64,000 bases of DNA from a bacterium. GTDB lineage: Bacteria; Vulcanimicrobiota; Xenobia; Xenobiales; JADMJV01. Each line of letters starts with the position of its first letter. Position 1 is the stretch's first letter. This document shows positions 22,949 through 31,791 of the stretch, one piece after another. The notes beneath the pieces are model-generated. The model saw only the letters and a list, made by a program, of their open reading frames with translations, ran no database searches and was not told the DNA's origin. The DNA lies in the NCBI GenBank assembly GCA_018780265.1, contig JADMJV010000068.1, positions 176,596 through 240,595 of the forward strand, in the 5' to 3' direction. Position numbers and translations under genes: made by a program.

Positions 22949-23851
22949 TCAATCACTCTCAGATACACCGGCCCGTTGACAAAATTCTTGTTCTACTGAA
23001 TTGTGCCCCCTAACCTCTACCGGGATGCCCAACAGCAGGCCCATTACGTCCGAAAAATTTCTTCGAACAGGCCGTAGACGCGCCTGTAGCAGCAAAGCTT
23101 GGGTTCGCTTCAGAGGATCCGACTTGCCATAAACGTCGGGAAACGTCACCAGGTAAATGCGACCCTGAGCATCCCGGCCCAGTTTGCTGGTTTCATACTC
23201 GATACGCGCCTCAAAACCCACTCCTACCTTGTCGTAAAACTCTTTCAGCAGGTGAGGGTACATTCGCATGCAACCGTGAGTCACACTGTTACCCACATTG
23301 AGCGGATCGTTGGTTCCATGCACGCCCGTGCGCGGCAGGGACAGCCCCACCCAGTATTCGCCCAGCGGATTGTTAGGACCGGGAGGAACGGGCGTGCGAT
23401 CTTTGGCCCAGGCCGGAGGGTACCAGGTAGGGCTTTTCAATTTTTCAATGATTCGAAAGTGGCCGGTGGGGGTTTGGAAACGCCCCCCCTCGGCCACTTC
23501 GTCGCCGATAGAGAGAGGATAGTAGCCGTCGAAACGCCCTCTACGAAAAAGGAAAAGCAACCTCTCCGGCAGATTGATGACCACGCCATTGTGGGGCGGA
23601 TTGGCCGGCAAAATCCTGCAGCCAGGCACCCACACCCGGGTCCCGGGCTCTACTGACAAGGTCGTGATGGGAAAGCCGTTGGCATAAGCCAGGTGGTCGA
23701 CGGTTAAACGATACCGGGAGGCAATCTGAACCAGGTCCTCGCCAGGATTTGCCTGGTGACAGACCAATTGGCCCACCATGGGCCGCGGCCCCTGGGCGGT
23801 TGCCTGCGAGAGTCCCAGCAACCACACTATCGCGAGCCTCAAAAGAAACAT
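22949..23851 (-). CDS. L,D-transpeptidase with LysM domain
   Basis: 300 residues. Signal peptide (about 1-19, ending ATA), then a LysM-like domain (NPGEDLVQIASRYRLTVDHL through WVPG, about 35-78). A YkuD domain follows with TGVHGTN and the catalytic SVTHGCMRMYP motif carrying His and Cys. It should crosslink or anchor to peptidoglycan in the periplasm, with LysM binding the glycan strand. ATG 23851 leaves room for the divergent Wza gene. It differs from the first L,D-transpeptidase in domain layout. Confidence 0.88.
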   Translation of the reverse strand: MFLLRLAIVWLLGLSQATAQGPRPMVGQLVCHQANPGEDLVQIASRYRLTVDHLAYANGFPITTLSVEPGTRVWVPGCRILPANPPHNGVVINLPERLLFLFRRGRFDGYYPLSIGDEVAEGGRFQTPTGHFRIIEKLKSPTWYPPAWAKDRTPVPPGPNNPLGEYWVGLSLPRTGVHGTNDPLNVGNSVTHGCMRMYPHLLKEFYDKVGVGFEARIEYETSKLGRDAQGRIYLVTFPDVYGKSDPLKRTQALLLQARLRPVRRNFSDVMGLLLGIPVEVRGHNSVEQEFCQRAGVSESD

Positions 23852-23924
23852 CCTTGCTGCTTCCCAGTAGATGGCCCCTTCCCTCCAAAGGGACTGGAGA
23901 GGCGGTGTCAAAACCTTTCCCCTT

Positions 23925-25082
23925 ATGCGAGTTTTTGTCGGGCTGCTAGTGGCTGGCTGCGTTTTAGGGGGTCTCTACACTCACACCCGGGCTCAGCCTG
24001 TGCCCTCGCATATCTTGGAAAGGCTCGACACCAGCAAACGCCTGTTGCAGCCTGGCGATCAGTTGGAAATCAACATTTTTACCCTTCCCGAGATGGAGAA
24101 GAAATACCAAATTCGTGCCGACGGCACTTTCTATCATCCTTTTGCCGGCGACGTCCCTGCGGCCGGAAAAACCCTTCAACAACTCGAAGAGACCCTGCGC
24201 TTACGTTTTAAAAAGGAATTGCGCAAGCCGGCTTTTCGAGTCGGGGTCACGGCCCTGGCCGAAAGCGAGGCAGCTGTGCTGGGAGAAGTGCGCCAGCAGG
24301 GTAAGTTCAAATTTGCTCCTGGCACTTCGGTGATGGATCTGTTGGCGCAAGCTGGTGGTCTGGGCGACAAGGCCGACCGAGATGGGGCCGTCATATTGCG
24401 GGGTGGCAAGCAGATCGCCCTGGATATGGGGCCCTCCGGTCAGTCTGAGTTGGCCCGCATGATGGTGCAGGCCGGCGACATTCTCTATGTCAATCGAGGC
24501 AAACGCGTAGGCGTTTCAGGCGAGGTGCAAGACAAGGGGGTGTATGCCGTGAGCAGCAAATCACGCAACTCCGTAGAGGACGCTGTGAAAGCCGCAGGAG
24601 GAGCCAAGGAAACGGCCGCACTCGGAAGGGTGCAGATCATTCGCCCCAGCCTGGCCAAGCCTATCGAAGTCGACCTGCTCAATCCCCAAACCGCCTCCAA
24701 GATTGTGCTGGAAGATGGCGACATGGTGTTGGTCCCGGCCCGACGAGCGATTCTCTTAGGGGCCGTCTCAAAGCCAGGAAACCTGCCTCTGGTTGGCTCC
24801 GAGACCCTGGTAGATGTGCTGGGTCAGGCCGGTCTGGCCCAGGCGGAACTGGAGGCGGTGGTGGTGGTGCGGGCCGCCGATGTGCTGGCTGGCAACGACA
24901 AAAAGGAAGTCTATAATCTGCAGAGTTCCTTTGCTCAGGGACAGGCCATGGTCAATGTTCCGATTCACGATGGGGATCTGGTGTTCGTTCCCAGCAAGGA
25001 ACAATTCCAAGGGGGGCTGCTAGGCAACGGATTTCAATTGATGAACATCCTGTTTATGGCTCGATCACTGTTGGCCATTTAG
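23925..25082 (+). CDS. wza: Polysaccharide export protein, Wza-like (Poly_export and SLBB)
   Basis: 385 residues. An N-terminal signal-type helix (MRVFVGLLVAGCVLGGLYT) contains a cysteine that could be lipidated. The Poly_export domain begins LQPGDQLEINIFTLPEM, and several SLBB-like repeats follow (AAVLGEVRQQGKF, VGVSGEVQDKGVY, ILLGAVSKPGNLPLVG). Such proteins form the outer-membrane channel for capsule or exopolysaccharide. Start chosen at ATG 23925. The C-terminal helix (NILFMARSLLAI) is hydrophobic. It lies next to the BY-kinase and Wzz-like genes, as in Wzy-dependent export loci. Confidence 0.85.
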   Translation: MRVFVGLLVAGCVLGGLYTHTRAQPVPSHILERLDTSKRLLQPGDQLEINIFTLPEMEKKYQIRADGTFYHPFAGDVPAAGKTLQQLEETLRLRFKKELRKPAFRVGVTALAESEAAVLGEVRQQGKFKFAPGTSVMDLLAQAGGLGDKADRDGAVILRGGKQIALDMGPSGQSELARMMVQAGDILYVNRGKRVGVSGEVQDKGVYAVSSKSRNSVEDAVKAAGGAKETAALGRVQIIRPSLAKPIEVDLLNPQTASKIVLEDGDMVLVPARRAILLGAVSKPGNLPLVGSETLVDVLGQAGLAQAELEAVVVVRAADVLAGNDKKEVYNLQSSFAQGQAMVNVPIHDGDLVFVPSKEQFQGGLLGNGFQLMNILFMARSLLAI

Positions 25083-25093
25083 TCACCCGCGAT

Positions 25094-25909
25094 TCAGGCC
25101 TCGTCATCGGGCCGGGTCCAGGGCCAGGCAAACCCGGTCTTACCCGCCTTCGGCGGCCTTTTTCTTTTTTCGCCGGTCCCATAGTTACCATAACTGCTTC
25201 CATACGAGCTGCCGTAACTGCCGTACCCATAACCATAGCCATAGCCATACCCGTGGCTCTCAGCTCCCAAAGACCCATTTAGCACCACTCCGAGAACAGC
25301 AATGCCATGGTCGACCAACTGCTGTTTGTAGCGAACTTCGACCTCTCCGTCCCAGCCCTTGGGGCTTACCACCAGAATCGCTCCATCCGCTTGAGCTCCA
25401 AGCATCAGAGCGTCACTGCAGGCCGACAGCGGAGGAGAGTCGATTATGATACAATCATACTCGGCCCGCAAGGCAGCAAAGATTTTCTGCAAGCGATCAG
25501 GATTGAGAAGATTGGCCGCACTCACCTCGGAGAGACCCTTGGGCAACAGATAGGCATTGGGATACCTGGTGGCGTAGCCGAGCAAAAAGGTCTCAGGAAA
25601 TTTCTCCAAATCATCCGATATGCCCGGCCGGTCCTGGGCGCCGAACACTCGACTGATTGTGGGTCGGCGTAAATCGCCATCGATCAGCAGCACTTTTTGG
25701 TGCAATTGACTCAGGGCCACGGCCAGATTGGTGCAAACCATTGATTTGCCATCGCCGGGCCAGGCACTGACAAAAGCAAATACCCGTTGATTTTGTGCCA
25801 TTTGTTTTGAAAGGGCCACGCGCAAACTTCGGTAGGATTCGGCTACGGCTCCGTTGGCGTCTGAAATCATGACGATCGGCTCGCTGTGAATTTTCATGCC
25901 CGGGTCCAT
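25094..25909 (-). CDS. BY-kinase with tyrosine-rich tail (CpsD/Wzc-C type)
   Basis: 271 residues. VAESYRSLRVAL is the lead-in, Walker A SAWPGDGKS at about 48-56, A' LLIDGDLRRP at about 74-83, and Walker B IIIDSPPL. The C-terminus has a Gly/Tyr-rich tail with nine tyrosines in a GYG-type run, the autophosphorylation cluster of this family. It probably regulates polymer length by interacting with the Wzz-like proteins next to it. Starts at ATG 25909 (MDPG) or ATG 25897 (MKIH). It overlaps no neighbour and follows the polymerase-Wzz fusion by 7 bp. Confidence 0.88.
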   Translation of the reverse strand: MDPGMKIHSEPIVMISDANGAVAESYRSLRVALSKQMAQNQRVFAFVSAWPGDGKSMVCTNLAVALSQLHQKVLLIDGDLRRPTISRVFGAQDRPGISDDLEKFPETFLLGYATRYPNAYLLPKGLSEVSAANLLNPDRLQKIFAALRAEYDCIIIDSPPLSACSDALMLGAQADGAILVVSPKGWDGEVEVRYKQQLVDHGIAVLGVVLNGSLGAESHGYGYGYGYGYGSYGSSYGSSYGNYGTGEKRKRPPKAGKTGFAWPWTRPDDEA

Positions 25910-25916
25910 TCGCCGA

Positions 25917-28634
25917 TCATGGCCCAGGCCCCTTGGCCAGAGATACCAACCAGTTCCGCTGATCGTCGCGAGCGATCCGCGGAATTTCTCCCAGCACTGG
26001 CGCACCCAGAAAATGTTCGGCCCGCCGTCTCACGTCCCGCACCTGGGTGAGCAGGTGGCCCAGGGCCACTCCAATCAAGCCCAATAGAGGGGCCAGGGGC
26101 AGCAAGGTCAGTGGTTTGCGATAGAGTGCCAGGAATTGTTGAGTGGCGGCAAAGCTGCGCACCCCGGGGCGAGGCGTCGTCAACGGCAGGGCCGTTCCGT
26201 CTCCCTGACAGAGGCGTTCTTCTATGCGAACTCGCAAGAGTTGTTGTTCCCAGACCAGATTTTCTTGCAGCCAGGCGTTGAGGCCTCGCTCCCTCTCGCG
26301 AAATTCGCTCTGGTCTCGGATGGATGGCAGGCTCGATTGGATCCGCCTCAATTCCTCCTGATACTGCCTTAGCAGTGCCTGCTTGGCGACCAGGGTGGCC
26401 TGCAAAGAAGCGACGGCTTTGTCAGCATTGGCTGCATCTACCTGTAGGGCGAGTTGACGAGTTCTCTGCAAGCGCTCCTCGACTCGTTGAAAGGCCAGGC
26501 TGTCTGGCATATACGTTTGTTGTGCCAGAAGTCGCTCACTTTGCAGGACCTGCAGCGCACTCTGGACGGGATTGACCTGGGTGGCTTGACGAAAGTCTGA
26601 GTCGTTGCGCTCCAATTCAATCTGGCGCTTCAAATCATCGATCTCCAGACCGAGGCGTCGGCACATGTTCTCGATATCTTTACGCTCGGCGGCCAGTTTC
26701 AGGAGCCTGCCCGGCTCGGATGGAGTTTTTTTCTTCAGCGCCTGCTCGGCGCGCGCAATTTTGCGAGCCCCCACCCGGATGTAACCCTCGATCGACTTTC
26801 TTTGGGCCCTGATTCTCTTGGTGGCAACCTCCTGCAAGGCTTCCTGGAGAACGCTCATGGTGACCCGAACCAACTTTTCCGAGTCCGCCGGGGATGCAGC
26901 CACGGCTGTGATGGCCAGGCGACTGGCCCTGCGTTGCCGGGCCGAAACTTCAGCATCGGTCTGGCTAAACTGTGCGTAGTCCACTTCGATTCTTCCGCTA
27001 CCATCATAGATGTTGACAACCTCAACCTCCTGATAGAGCGGCCTGATGCTCACCGATCGGCAAAAGGGCAGCAGTTGAGGGGATTGGGTCTTCAGTCTGG
27101 CTTCGATCCTGGCGTAGACTCGCTGGCGTTCGAGCAGGTGAGAAAAGAGCGTCTCGCTGGAGAGCCACAGTTCCAGGTCACTTCTTTGAATCGTATTAGC
27201 CGCCAGGTCTTTGAGTTGAAAACGTTGTCCAAAGCTGAGCAGCAAAGTGCCCGAGGACAAATAGGTGGGCGTTAGCGGGGCCTGGATCCTTGTCTTGGGC
27301 CGGGTCAGGGCCACAATGACCAGCGCCGAAATCAGGGTGATGCTCAAAAAAAGCCGACGCCGGGCGCGCAAAAAGGAGAACAGTGCCAACAGGTCGACGC
27401 CTACCGGATCCACCTCGACATCGCCGACCTCTCCCGTGCGCTGAGCACGGCGCTTAAAAAAAGCCTGCTCATCGGCGTTCAGCGTCAGGCCAGCATAGTA
27501 GGGGAGTCCCACCAACACAAAGATGCCGAAGGCCACCACGTGGTGGCGCAAGGAGGTGCCCCAGTTGGTGGTGCCGATAGCCCACAGGCATTCTAAGGTC
27601 ATGGCCAGCACGAATAAAAACAAAATTCGTTGCCGGTTTTCCCCCTTGAGAATGGCCAATTGCCGCACGAACCCGAAGAGCAGAACAAAGCGCAGAATCA
27701 CTTCGAAGAACGCGTAGTAGTCCATGGCCGAGCTGGCTTGCCAGGGGAGGGGAGCCACAAAAAACATGGCAATGACCAGGGCCGAGGTGATCGTAAAGGA
27801 CAGGAGATTCTCGGGGTCGATCTTGAGGCCATAGTCGGAGCGAGCTTCACTTACAAAGTTCCGGTATTTGGCAGCAAACTCCAGAAGCCGACCTTCGCTT
27901 ATCACCTCTGCCGAGAGAGACTGCTCGCCCAGCACGTCGAGCATTTTTGGAAGGAGCAAAGGGACCAGGGTCAGACACAATAGAGCAAGCACCGCCCCAA
28001 AGTGGCCTCGCCCTTGCAATGCCCATGGTACACCCAGGGCCAGAACCCCGGCCGCAAAGGCGCCCAAACCGTGATGCATGTACACCATTCCAACAATCGA
28101 CCCGAACAGGACAAACCAGGCCCAGGGGTCCGGTCGTGAACGCAAACGCAACAGAGCGTAGGCGCAGGACAAAAAGGAAAGCACTTGATAAGACTCGCGA
28201 AGGGTGACAGAGCAGTGAATGGCCGGGGAGGGCAGGCATCCGAAGAGCAGAACGCAGCCCAGTAGTTTTTCGCGCGCCCCAATCAGGACTCCGATTTCCA
28301 CGAAGACCACCAGCGACAGGGTGTAAGCAAGGATGGAACTCTGCTCTCCGAGCCAGAAGGACGTTCCAAAAATTCGGTAGAGAACACGCAGAAACTCGCC
28401 GTAGGGTTGTCCCCGCTCCATATCTATGCCGGCCCCGATGTTGTGAAAACGGTAGAGGTCTCCCCACGAAGCCAGAATCGGGGTAACGAAGGCATTGATC
28501 AGGGCGACGGCGTCGCGCAAGGCCAGGCTGAGATAGGCGGCCATGAGTAGATTGCGGTCACGCCGAATAGTGGGAGACAGTAGCGGAACCGCAAAACAAA
28601 GGCAAAAGAACAAGAGCGCGCTGAGATTTCCCAT
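25917..28634 (-). CDS. Fusion of a polytopic polymerase-like domain and a Wzz/GNVR domain
   Basis: 905 residues. The first ~400 residues have about ten hydrophobic helices in a glycosyl polymerase-like (EpsG/Wzy type) arrangement; I recognise no diagnostic motif. From about residue 430 it changes to a Wzz-like region: a TM helix (FLSITLISALVIVALT), a long charged coiled coil, a second TM helix (PLTLLPLAPLLGLIGVALG) and a short basic tail. Such proteins normally are separate; here they are one chain. I chose ATG 28634. It is 4 bp from the next Wzz-like gene and is followed by the BY-kinase. Confidence 0.7.
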   Translation of the reverse strand: MGNLSALLFFCLCFAVPLLSPTIRRDRNLLMAAYLSLALRDAVALINAFVTPILASWGDLYRFHNIGAGIDMERGQPYGEFLRVLYRIFGTSFWLGEQSSILAYTLSLVVFVEIGVLIGAREKLLGCVLLFGCLPSPAIHCSVTLRESYQVLSFLSCAYALLRLRSRPDPWAWFVLFGSIVGMVYMHHGLGAFAAGVLALGVPWALQGRGHFGAVLALLCLTLVPLLLPKMLDVLGEQSLSAEVISEGRLLEFAAKYRNFVSEARSDYGLKIDPENLLSFTITSALVIAMFFVAPLPWQASSAMDYYAFFEVILRFVLLFGFVRQLAILKGENRQRILFLFVLAMTLECLWAIGTTNWGTSLRHHVVAFGIFVLVGLPYYAGLTLNADEQAFFKRRAQRTGEVGDVEVDPVGVDLLALFSFLRARRRLFLSITLISALVIVALTRPKTRIQAPLTPTYLSSGTLLLSFGQRFQLKDLAANTIQRSDLELWLSSETLFSHLLERQRVYARIEARLKTQSPQLLPFCRSVSIRPLYQEVEVVNIYDGSGRIEVDYAQFSQTDAEVSARQRRASRLAITAVAASPADSEKLVRVTMSVLQEALQEVATKRIRAQRKSIEGYIRVGARKIARAEQALKKKTPSEPGRLLKLAAERKDIENMCRRLGLEIDDLKRQIELERNDSDFRQATQVNPVQSALQVLQSERLLAQQTYMPDSLAFQRVEERLQRTRQLALQVDAANADKAVASLQATLVAKQALLRQYQEELRRIQSSLPSIRDQSEFRERERGLNAWLQENLVWEQQLLRVRIEERLCQGDGTALPLTTPRPGVRSFAATQQFLALYRKPLTLLPLAPLLGLIGVALGHLLTQVRDVRRRAEHFLGAPVLGEIPRIARDDQRNWLVSLAKGPGP

Positions 28635-28638
28635 CGGT

Positions 28639-29679
28639 TTAGCGCCGGCGCCTTCCGATCCAGAATAGAACGCCGAGCAGTGCGCCTGCAACCGCTCCCC
28701 CCAGCACCCAATTTACGATGGGAGCCCTCAGAGAATGGACTCTCTGAGGGTCGATGATTTCAAAATCGGGATTTTCCAGGGCTTCCCAAGTCCGCAAATA
28801 GGAATGCTGCAGCACCAGCGACCGGTGCTTCAGGAGCGCCTCGTAGTAGTCCCGTTCCAGGCGCGCTCTCTCCAGGATGTCCTGGCGTCGAACCGGGGTG
28901 CGCAGCAGTGCTTTGGGGGTTTTGACCCCCAGTTTACGGCCGGCCGCCCACTCGGCCAGCCACTTTTCGTCAGGGTCCGTGGCCGGGGGATTGCCACGCA
29001 CCTTCTGCATTTTGTCCAATAGTTCCCGACTGCGACCTTCTTCGTCCACCCGCCGCATCCACACTTCAGACATGACCTTGGGATTGACCTTGAGGGAGGC
29101 GTCCCCCAGCGAGCGCAGATCCCTGGAGGCTGAACGACTCAACTGCTCCTCCATTCGGGTCAACTGCTTGCGAATCTGCGTCAGTCGTAGTTCGCACGCT
29201 TCTCTGGCCTGACGAACTCGCGTCAGGGGCGTCTTCTTGGTGAACTGATGGTAGTAGTCGAGCAGTCCAGTGCCAAGATCCTTGGCCCTGGAGGCCGACC
29301 GCCAGCGCACCTTGACCACCACCGTGGCTGGCTCGGCGGCTTCGATTTGCAGGCCTTGCTGTAATTCCTGTACGGGGTCCCCCTGCCAGCGGCTGGCAGA
29401 ACTGATACCGGCCTGATTGAGTGCATATTCGGCGGCTGCCTGGCTTCGCAGGATGGTGATGGCGATCTGACTCACATCCAGACTGCCGGCGCCAGGAAGG
29501 GAGCCGACCGAGTCAGGTTCTGCCCGCAAAGCCTGAGTCAGGTTGGCCAGCAGTTTGGGGTGAACGGCGGGAAAATAGAGAGTGACCTCCGACAGATAGG
29601 CGCGAGGCTGGAGCATTCCTCCCAGTCCCCCCAGCAGCGAACCGAGCAGGACCAGCCATAGGATCCTTGAGCTGTTCAT
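28639..29679 (-). CDS. Wzz/GumC-like chain-length protein
   Basis: 346 residues with an N-terminal TM (ILWLVLLGSLLGGLGGM) and a C-terminal TM (IVNWVLGGAVAGALLGVLF) flanking a charged coiled-coil domain. A late segment before TM2, FEIIDPQRVHSLRAP, matches the Pro-containing region near the second TM in Wzz proteins. ATG 29679 overlaps the upstream gene as ATGA, indicating coupling. It is one of three consecutive Wzz-like genes that presumably form a hetero-oligomeric co-polymerase. Confidence 0.75.
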   Translation of the reverse strand: MNSSRILWLVLLGSLLGGLGGMLQPRAYLSEVTLYFPAVHPKLLANLTQALRAEPDSVGSLPGAGSLDVSQIAITILRSQAAAEYALNQAGISSASRWQGDPVQELQQGLQIEAAEPATVVVKVRWRSASRAKDLGTGLLDYYHQFTKKTPLTRVRQAREACELRLTQIRKQLTRMEEQLSRSASRDLRSLGDASLKVNPKVMSEVWMRRVDEEGRSRELLDKMQKVRGNPPATDPDEKWLAEWAAGRKLGVKTPKALLRTPVRRQDILERARLERDYYEALLKHRSLVLQHSYLRTWEALENPDFEIIDPQRVHSLRAPIVNWVLGGAVAGALLGVLFWIGRRRR

Positions 29680-30464
29680 GGAGAAGGCCTTGCGAGCCGC
29701 CAGCTTGCAAAGAGAACGGCCGAAATCACGACGACTCCGACCACGCCCAGCCAACGCTTCCAGGCCCAACCGTAGCACAGAATGGGCCCTGACAACAGAA
29801 CGGGCCTCGGTGCGTTGGCCTGAACCAGAGACTGCCAATCATTTTGCCGCTGACGGCTGGTGCGCCACTCGGTGATGGCTTCGGCATAATGGCTCAGTGC
29901 GTAGTTCACGGCCACCGGATTTGATTGGACGGGCCCTTTAGCCATTCTGTCTTCGCACTCATCGACCTGGTCGAGCCCGGCCTGCACCTGGTTGGCCATT
30001 CCGGTATCGAGGTCCAATTTCTGAAGCTCGGATTGACTGCACTGTTGCAAATGCTCCAAGGCTCCCAGGCAGAAGGCGCGGGCCAGGGTGGGGTCACCTT
30101 CGCGAACCTCAATCTCTAGCAAAGTGGCACTCAGCCCCTTCACCTCGATGCCCCCATCGTCTACCAAAGTGCAGGCTCGATTCCGAGCTCTGGCGTCGCC
30201 GGTCAGTCGGCGCTCCACGCTGTTACAAAGGGACTCGGTCAACTCGGCACCGAGCAACTTACCTACAGCCCAATCCGTGGGAATCAACCAACTCTGCAGC
30301 AGTTGTCGGCGTTCGTGGGATGTATGAGACGGTATACCCTGGGGAGCCACAAAACCTATTACCACGGAGGCACCGGCCACCTGACGAAAATGACTCCCCG
30401 CGAGGGCGATTCCCAGCATGATCAAAGCCAAACAACCTGCAGTCGCCTTCGCGTAAATAGACAT
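29676..30464 (-). CDS. Short Wzz-like membrane protein
   Basis: 262 residues. N-terminal TM (about 7-27) and C-terminal TM (WLGVVGVVVISAVLF) enclose a periplasmic domain with several cysteines (LCNSVE, ACTLVDD, FCLG, QQCSQ, DECED). It is much shorter than typical Wzz (300-450). Position at the head of the Wzz/fusion/BY-kinase operon and topology support a chain-length role, but sequence alone is weak. ATG 30464 chosen. The four-gene operon runs 30464 to 25094. Confidence 0.55.
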   Translation of the reverse strand: MSIYAKATAGCLALIMLGIALAGSHFRQVAGASVVIGFVAPQGIPSHTSHERRQLLQSWLIPTDWAVGKLLGAELTESLCNSVERRLTGDARARNRACTLVDDGGIEVKGLSATLLEIEVREGDPTLARAFCLGALEHLQQCSQSELQKLDLDTGMANQVQAGLDQVDECEDRMAKGPVQSNPVAVNYALSHYAEAITEWRTSRQRQNDWQSLVQANAPRPVLLSGPILCYGWAWKRWLGVVGVVVISAVLFASWRLARPSP

Positions 30465-30546
30465 CTCTTCGTTCTTTCGGCGGTACTCCACAATGCCTCT
30501 CACAAGACCACAAGGAATCGTCAGCACGTTGAGGTAAGCCAGACCC

Positions 30547-31791
30547 GTGAGGCGAACCCGAGTCCTCTTTATCAGCTACGATGGACTGACCGATCCTTTA
30601 GGACAGAGTCAGATCCTACCCTATATTTTTCAGCTTCAGACCAGCGGCCGCCAGTTTACGATCCTTTCCTTTGAGAAGCCCGACCGCTATCGCCGTCTGA
30701 GCCCCCAGCTTCGGCGCCAACTCGAGGAACGCAATATCCATTGGCATCCCCTATCTTTCACCAGACGGCCCCGGTACCTGGCCAAAGGGTGGGACTTGCT
30801 GCGAATGTATGCTCTGGCCATGGCTCTGACCCTATCCCGGCGCATTCAAGTGGTTCACTGTCGCAGCTACCAGGCCGGCCAGGTAGGTCTGTTTCTCCAG
30901 CGACTGTTTTCCGTTCAAATGGTCTTTGACATGCGCGGTCTATGGGCCGACGAACGAGTCGATGGAGGACTGTGGAAGATGGAGAAGCCCTTTCAGTGGC
31001 TTCTTTACCACAGCTACCGCCGACTGGAGCGGCAAATGTTGCGCAACGCCGACCAGATCGTGACCCTCACCCGTCGTTCTTTGCCTACCATAACCCAGCG
31101 TTGCCCCGAACGGGATTTGCCGCTCTGGGTGATTCCCTGTTGCGCAGATTTTGAGCATTTTCAACTGGCCAGTCCCACCCACCGAGCGCGAATTCGGCAG
31201 GAGTTGGGTCTCACTGATGGAGACTTGCTGCTTGGCTATCTGGGGTCACTGGGGACCTGGTATTTGCTTCGGGAAATGTTTCAATTTTTCGCCGTCTTGC
31301 TGGAACACCAGAGGCACGCCCATTTATTTCTTATCACCATGGATTGGCAGCCGCAGCATGAGCAAATCTGGCAAGAATGCGGCCTGGACGGCGTGCGGCA
31401 TCGGCTACACATCCGACCGGCTACCCGAGAGGAAGTACCCCAGGTATTGAGCGCCCTGGATTTGGCCGTCAGTTTTATTTTGCCCAGTTTTTCCAAGCAG
31501 GCCAGTTCGCCCACCAAGGTGGCTGAACTGCTGGCGACCGGCATCCCGCTGGTTTGCAATCAGGGAGTGGGCGATGTGCAGGAGCAAATGGAACAATTCC
31601 AGGCGGGGATTTGCATTCAGGATTTCAGCCGGCCCGAACTGGTTAAGGCGGCTGTCGCTATACCTCAAATCCTGGGACAGCGGGGGCAGGCCCTGCGCCA
31701 GCGAGCCGCCACCGCTCTCGATCTTTCGGTAGCCGCCCGGATTTATCTGCGCATCTACGCGGCCCTGGACGAAAAAGCCCGGCCAATCTAG
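30547..31791 (+). CDS. Glycosyltransferase family 4
   Basis: 414 residues of GT-B fold. The N-domain starts VLFISYDGLTDPLGQSQILPYI and includes FDMRGLWADERVDGG. The C-domain holds LLGYLGSLGTWY and the donor-binding SFSKQASSPTKVAELLATGIP segment, with the Glu of the EX7E-like region. Similar proteins transfer hexoses to lipid-linked sugars on the cytoplasmic side. GTG start with GAGG upstream. Divergent from the Wzz operon; its TAG shares the CTAG palindrome with the convergent gene. Donor and acceptor are unknown. Confidence 0.85.
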   Translation: MRRTRVLFISYDGLTDPLGQSQILPYIFQLQTSGRQFTILSFEKPDRYRRLSPQLRRQLEERNIHWHPLSFTRRPRYLAKGWDLLRMYALAMALTLSRRIQVVHCRSYQAGQVGLFLQRLFSVQMVFDMRGLWADERVDGGLWKMEKPFQWLLYHSYRRLERQMLRNADQIVTLTRRSLPTITQRCPERDLPLWVIPCCADFEHFQLASPTHRARIRQELGLTDGDLLLGYLGSLGTWYLLREMFQFFAVLLEHQRHAHLFLITMDWQPQHEQIWQECGLDGVRHRLHIRPATREEVPQVLSALDLAVSFILPSFSKQASSPTKVAELLATGIPLVCNQGVGDVQEQMEQFQAGICIQDFSRPELVKAAVAIPQILGQRGQALRQRAATALDLSVAARIYLRIYAALDEKARPI

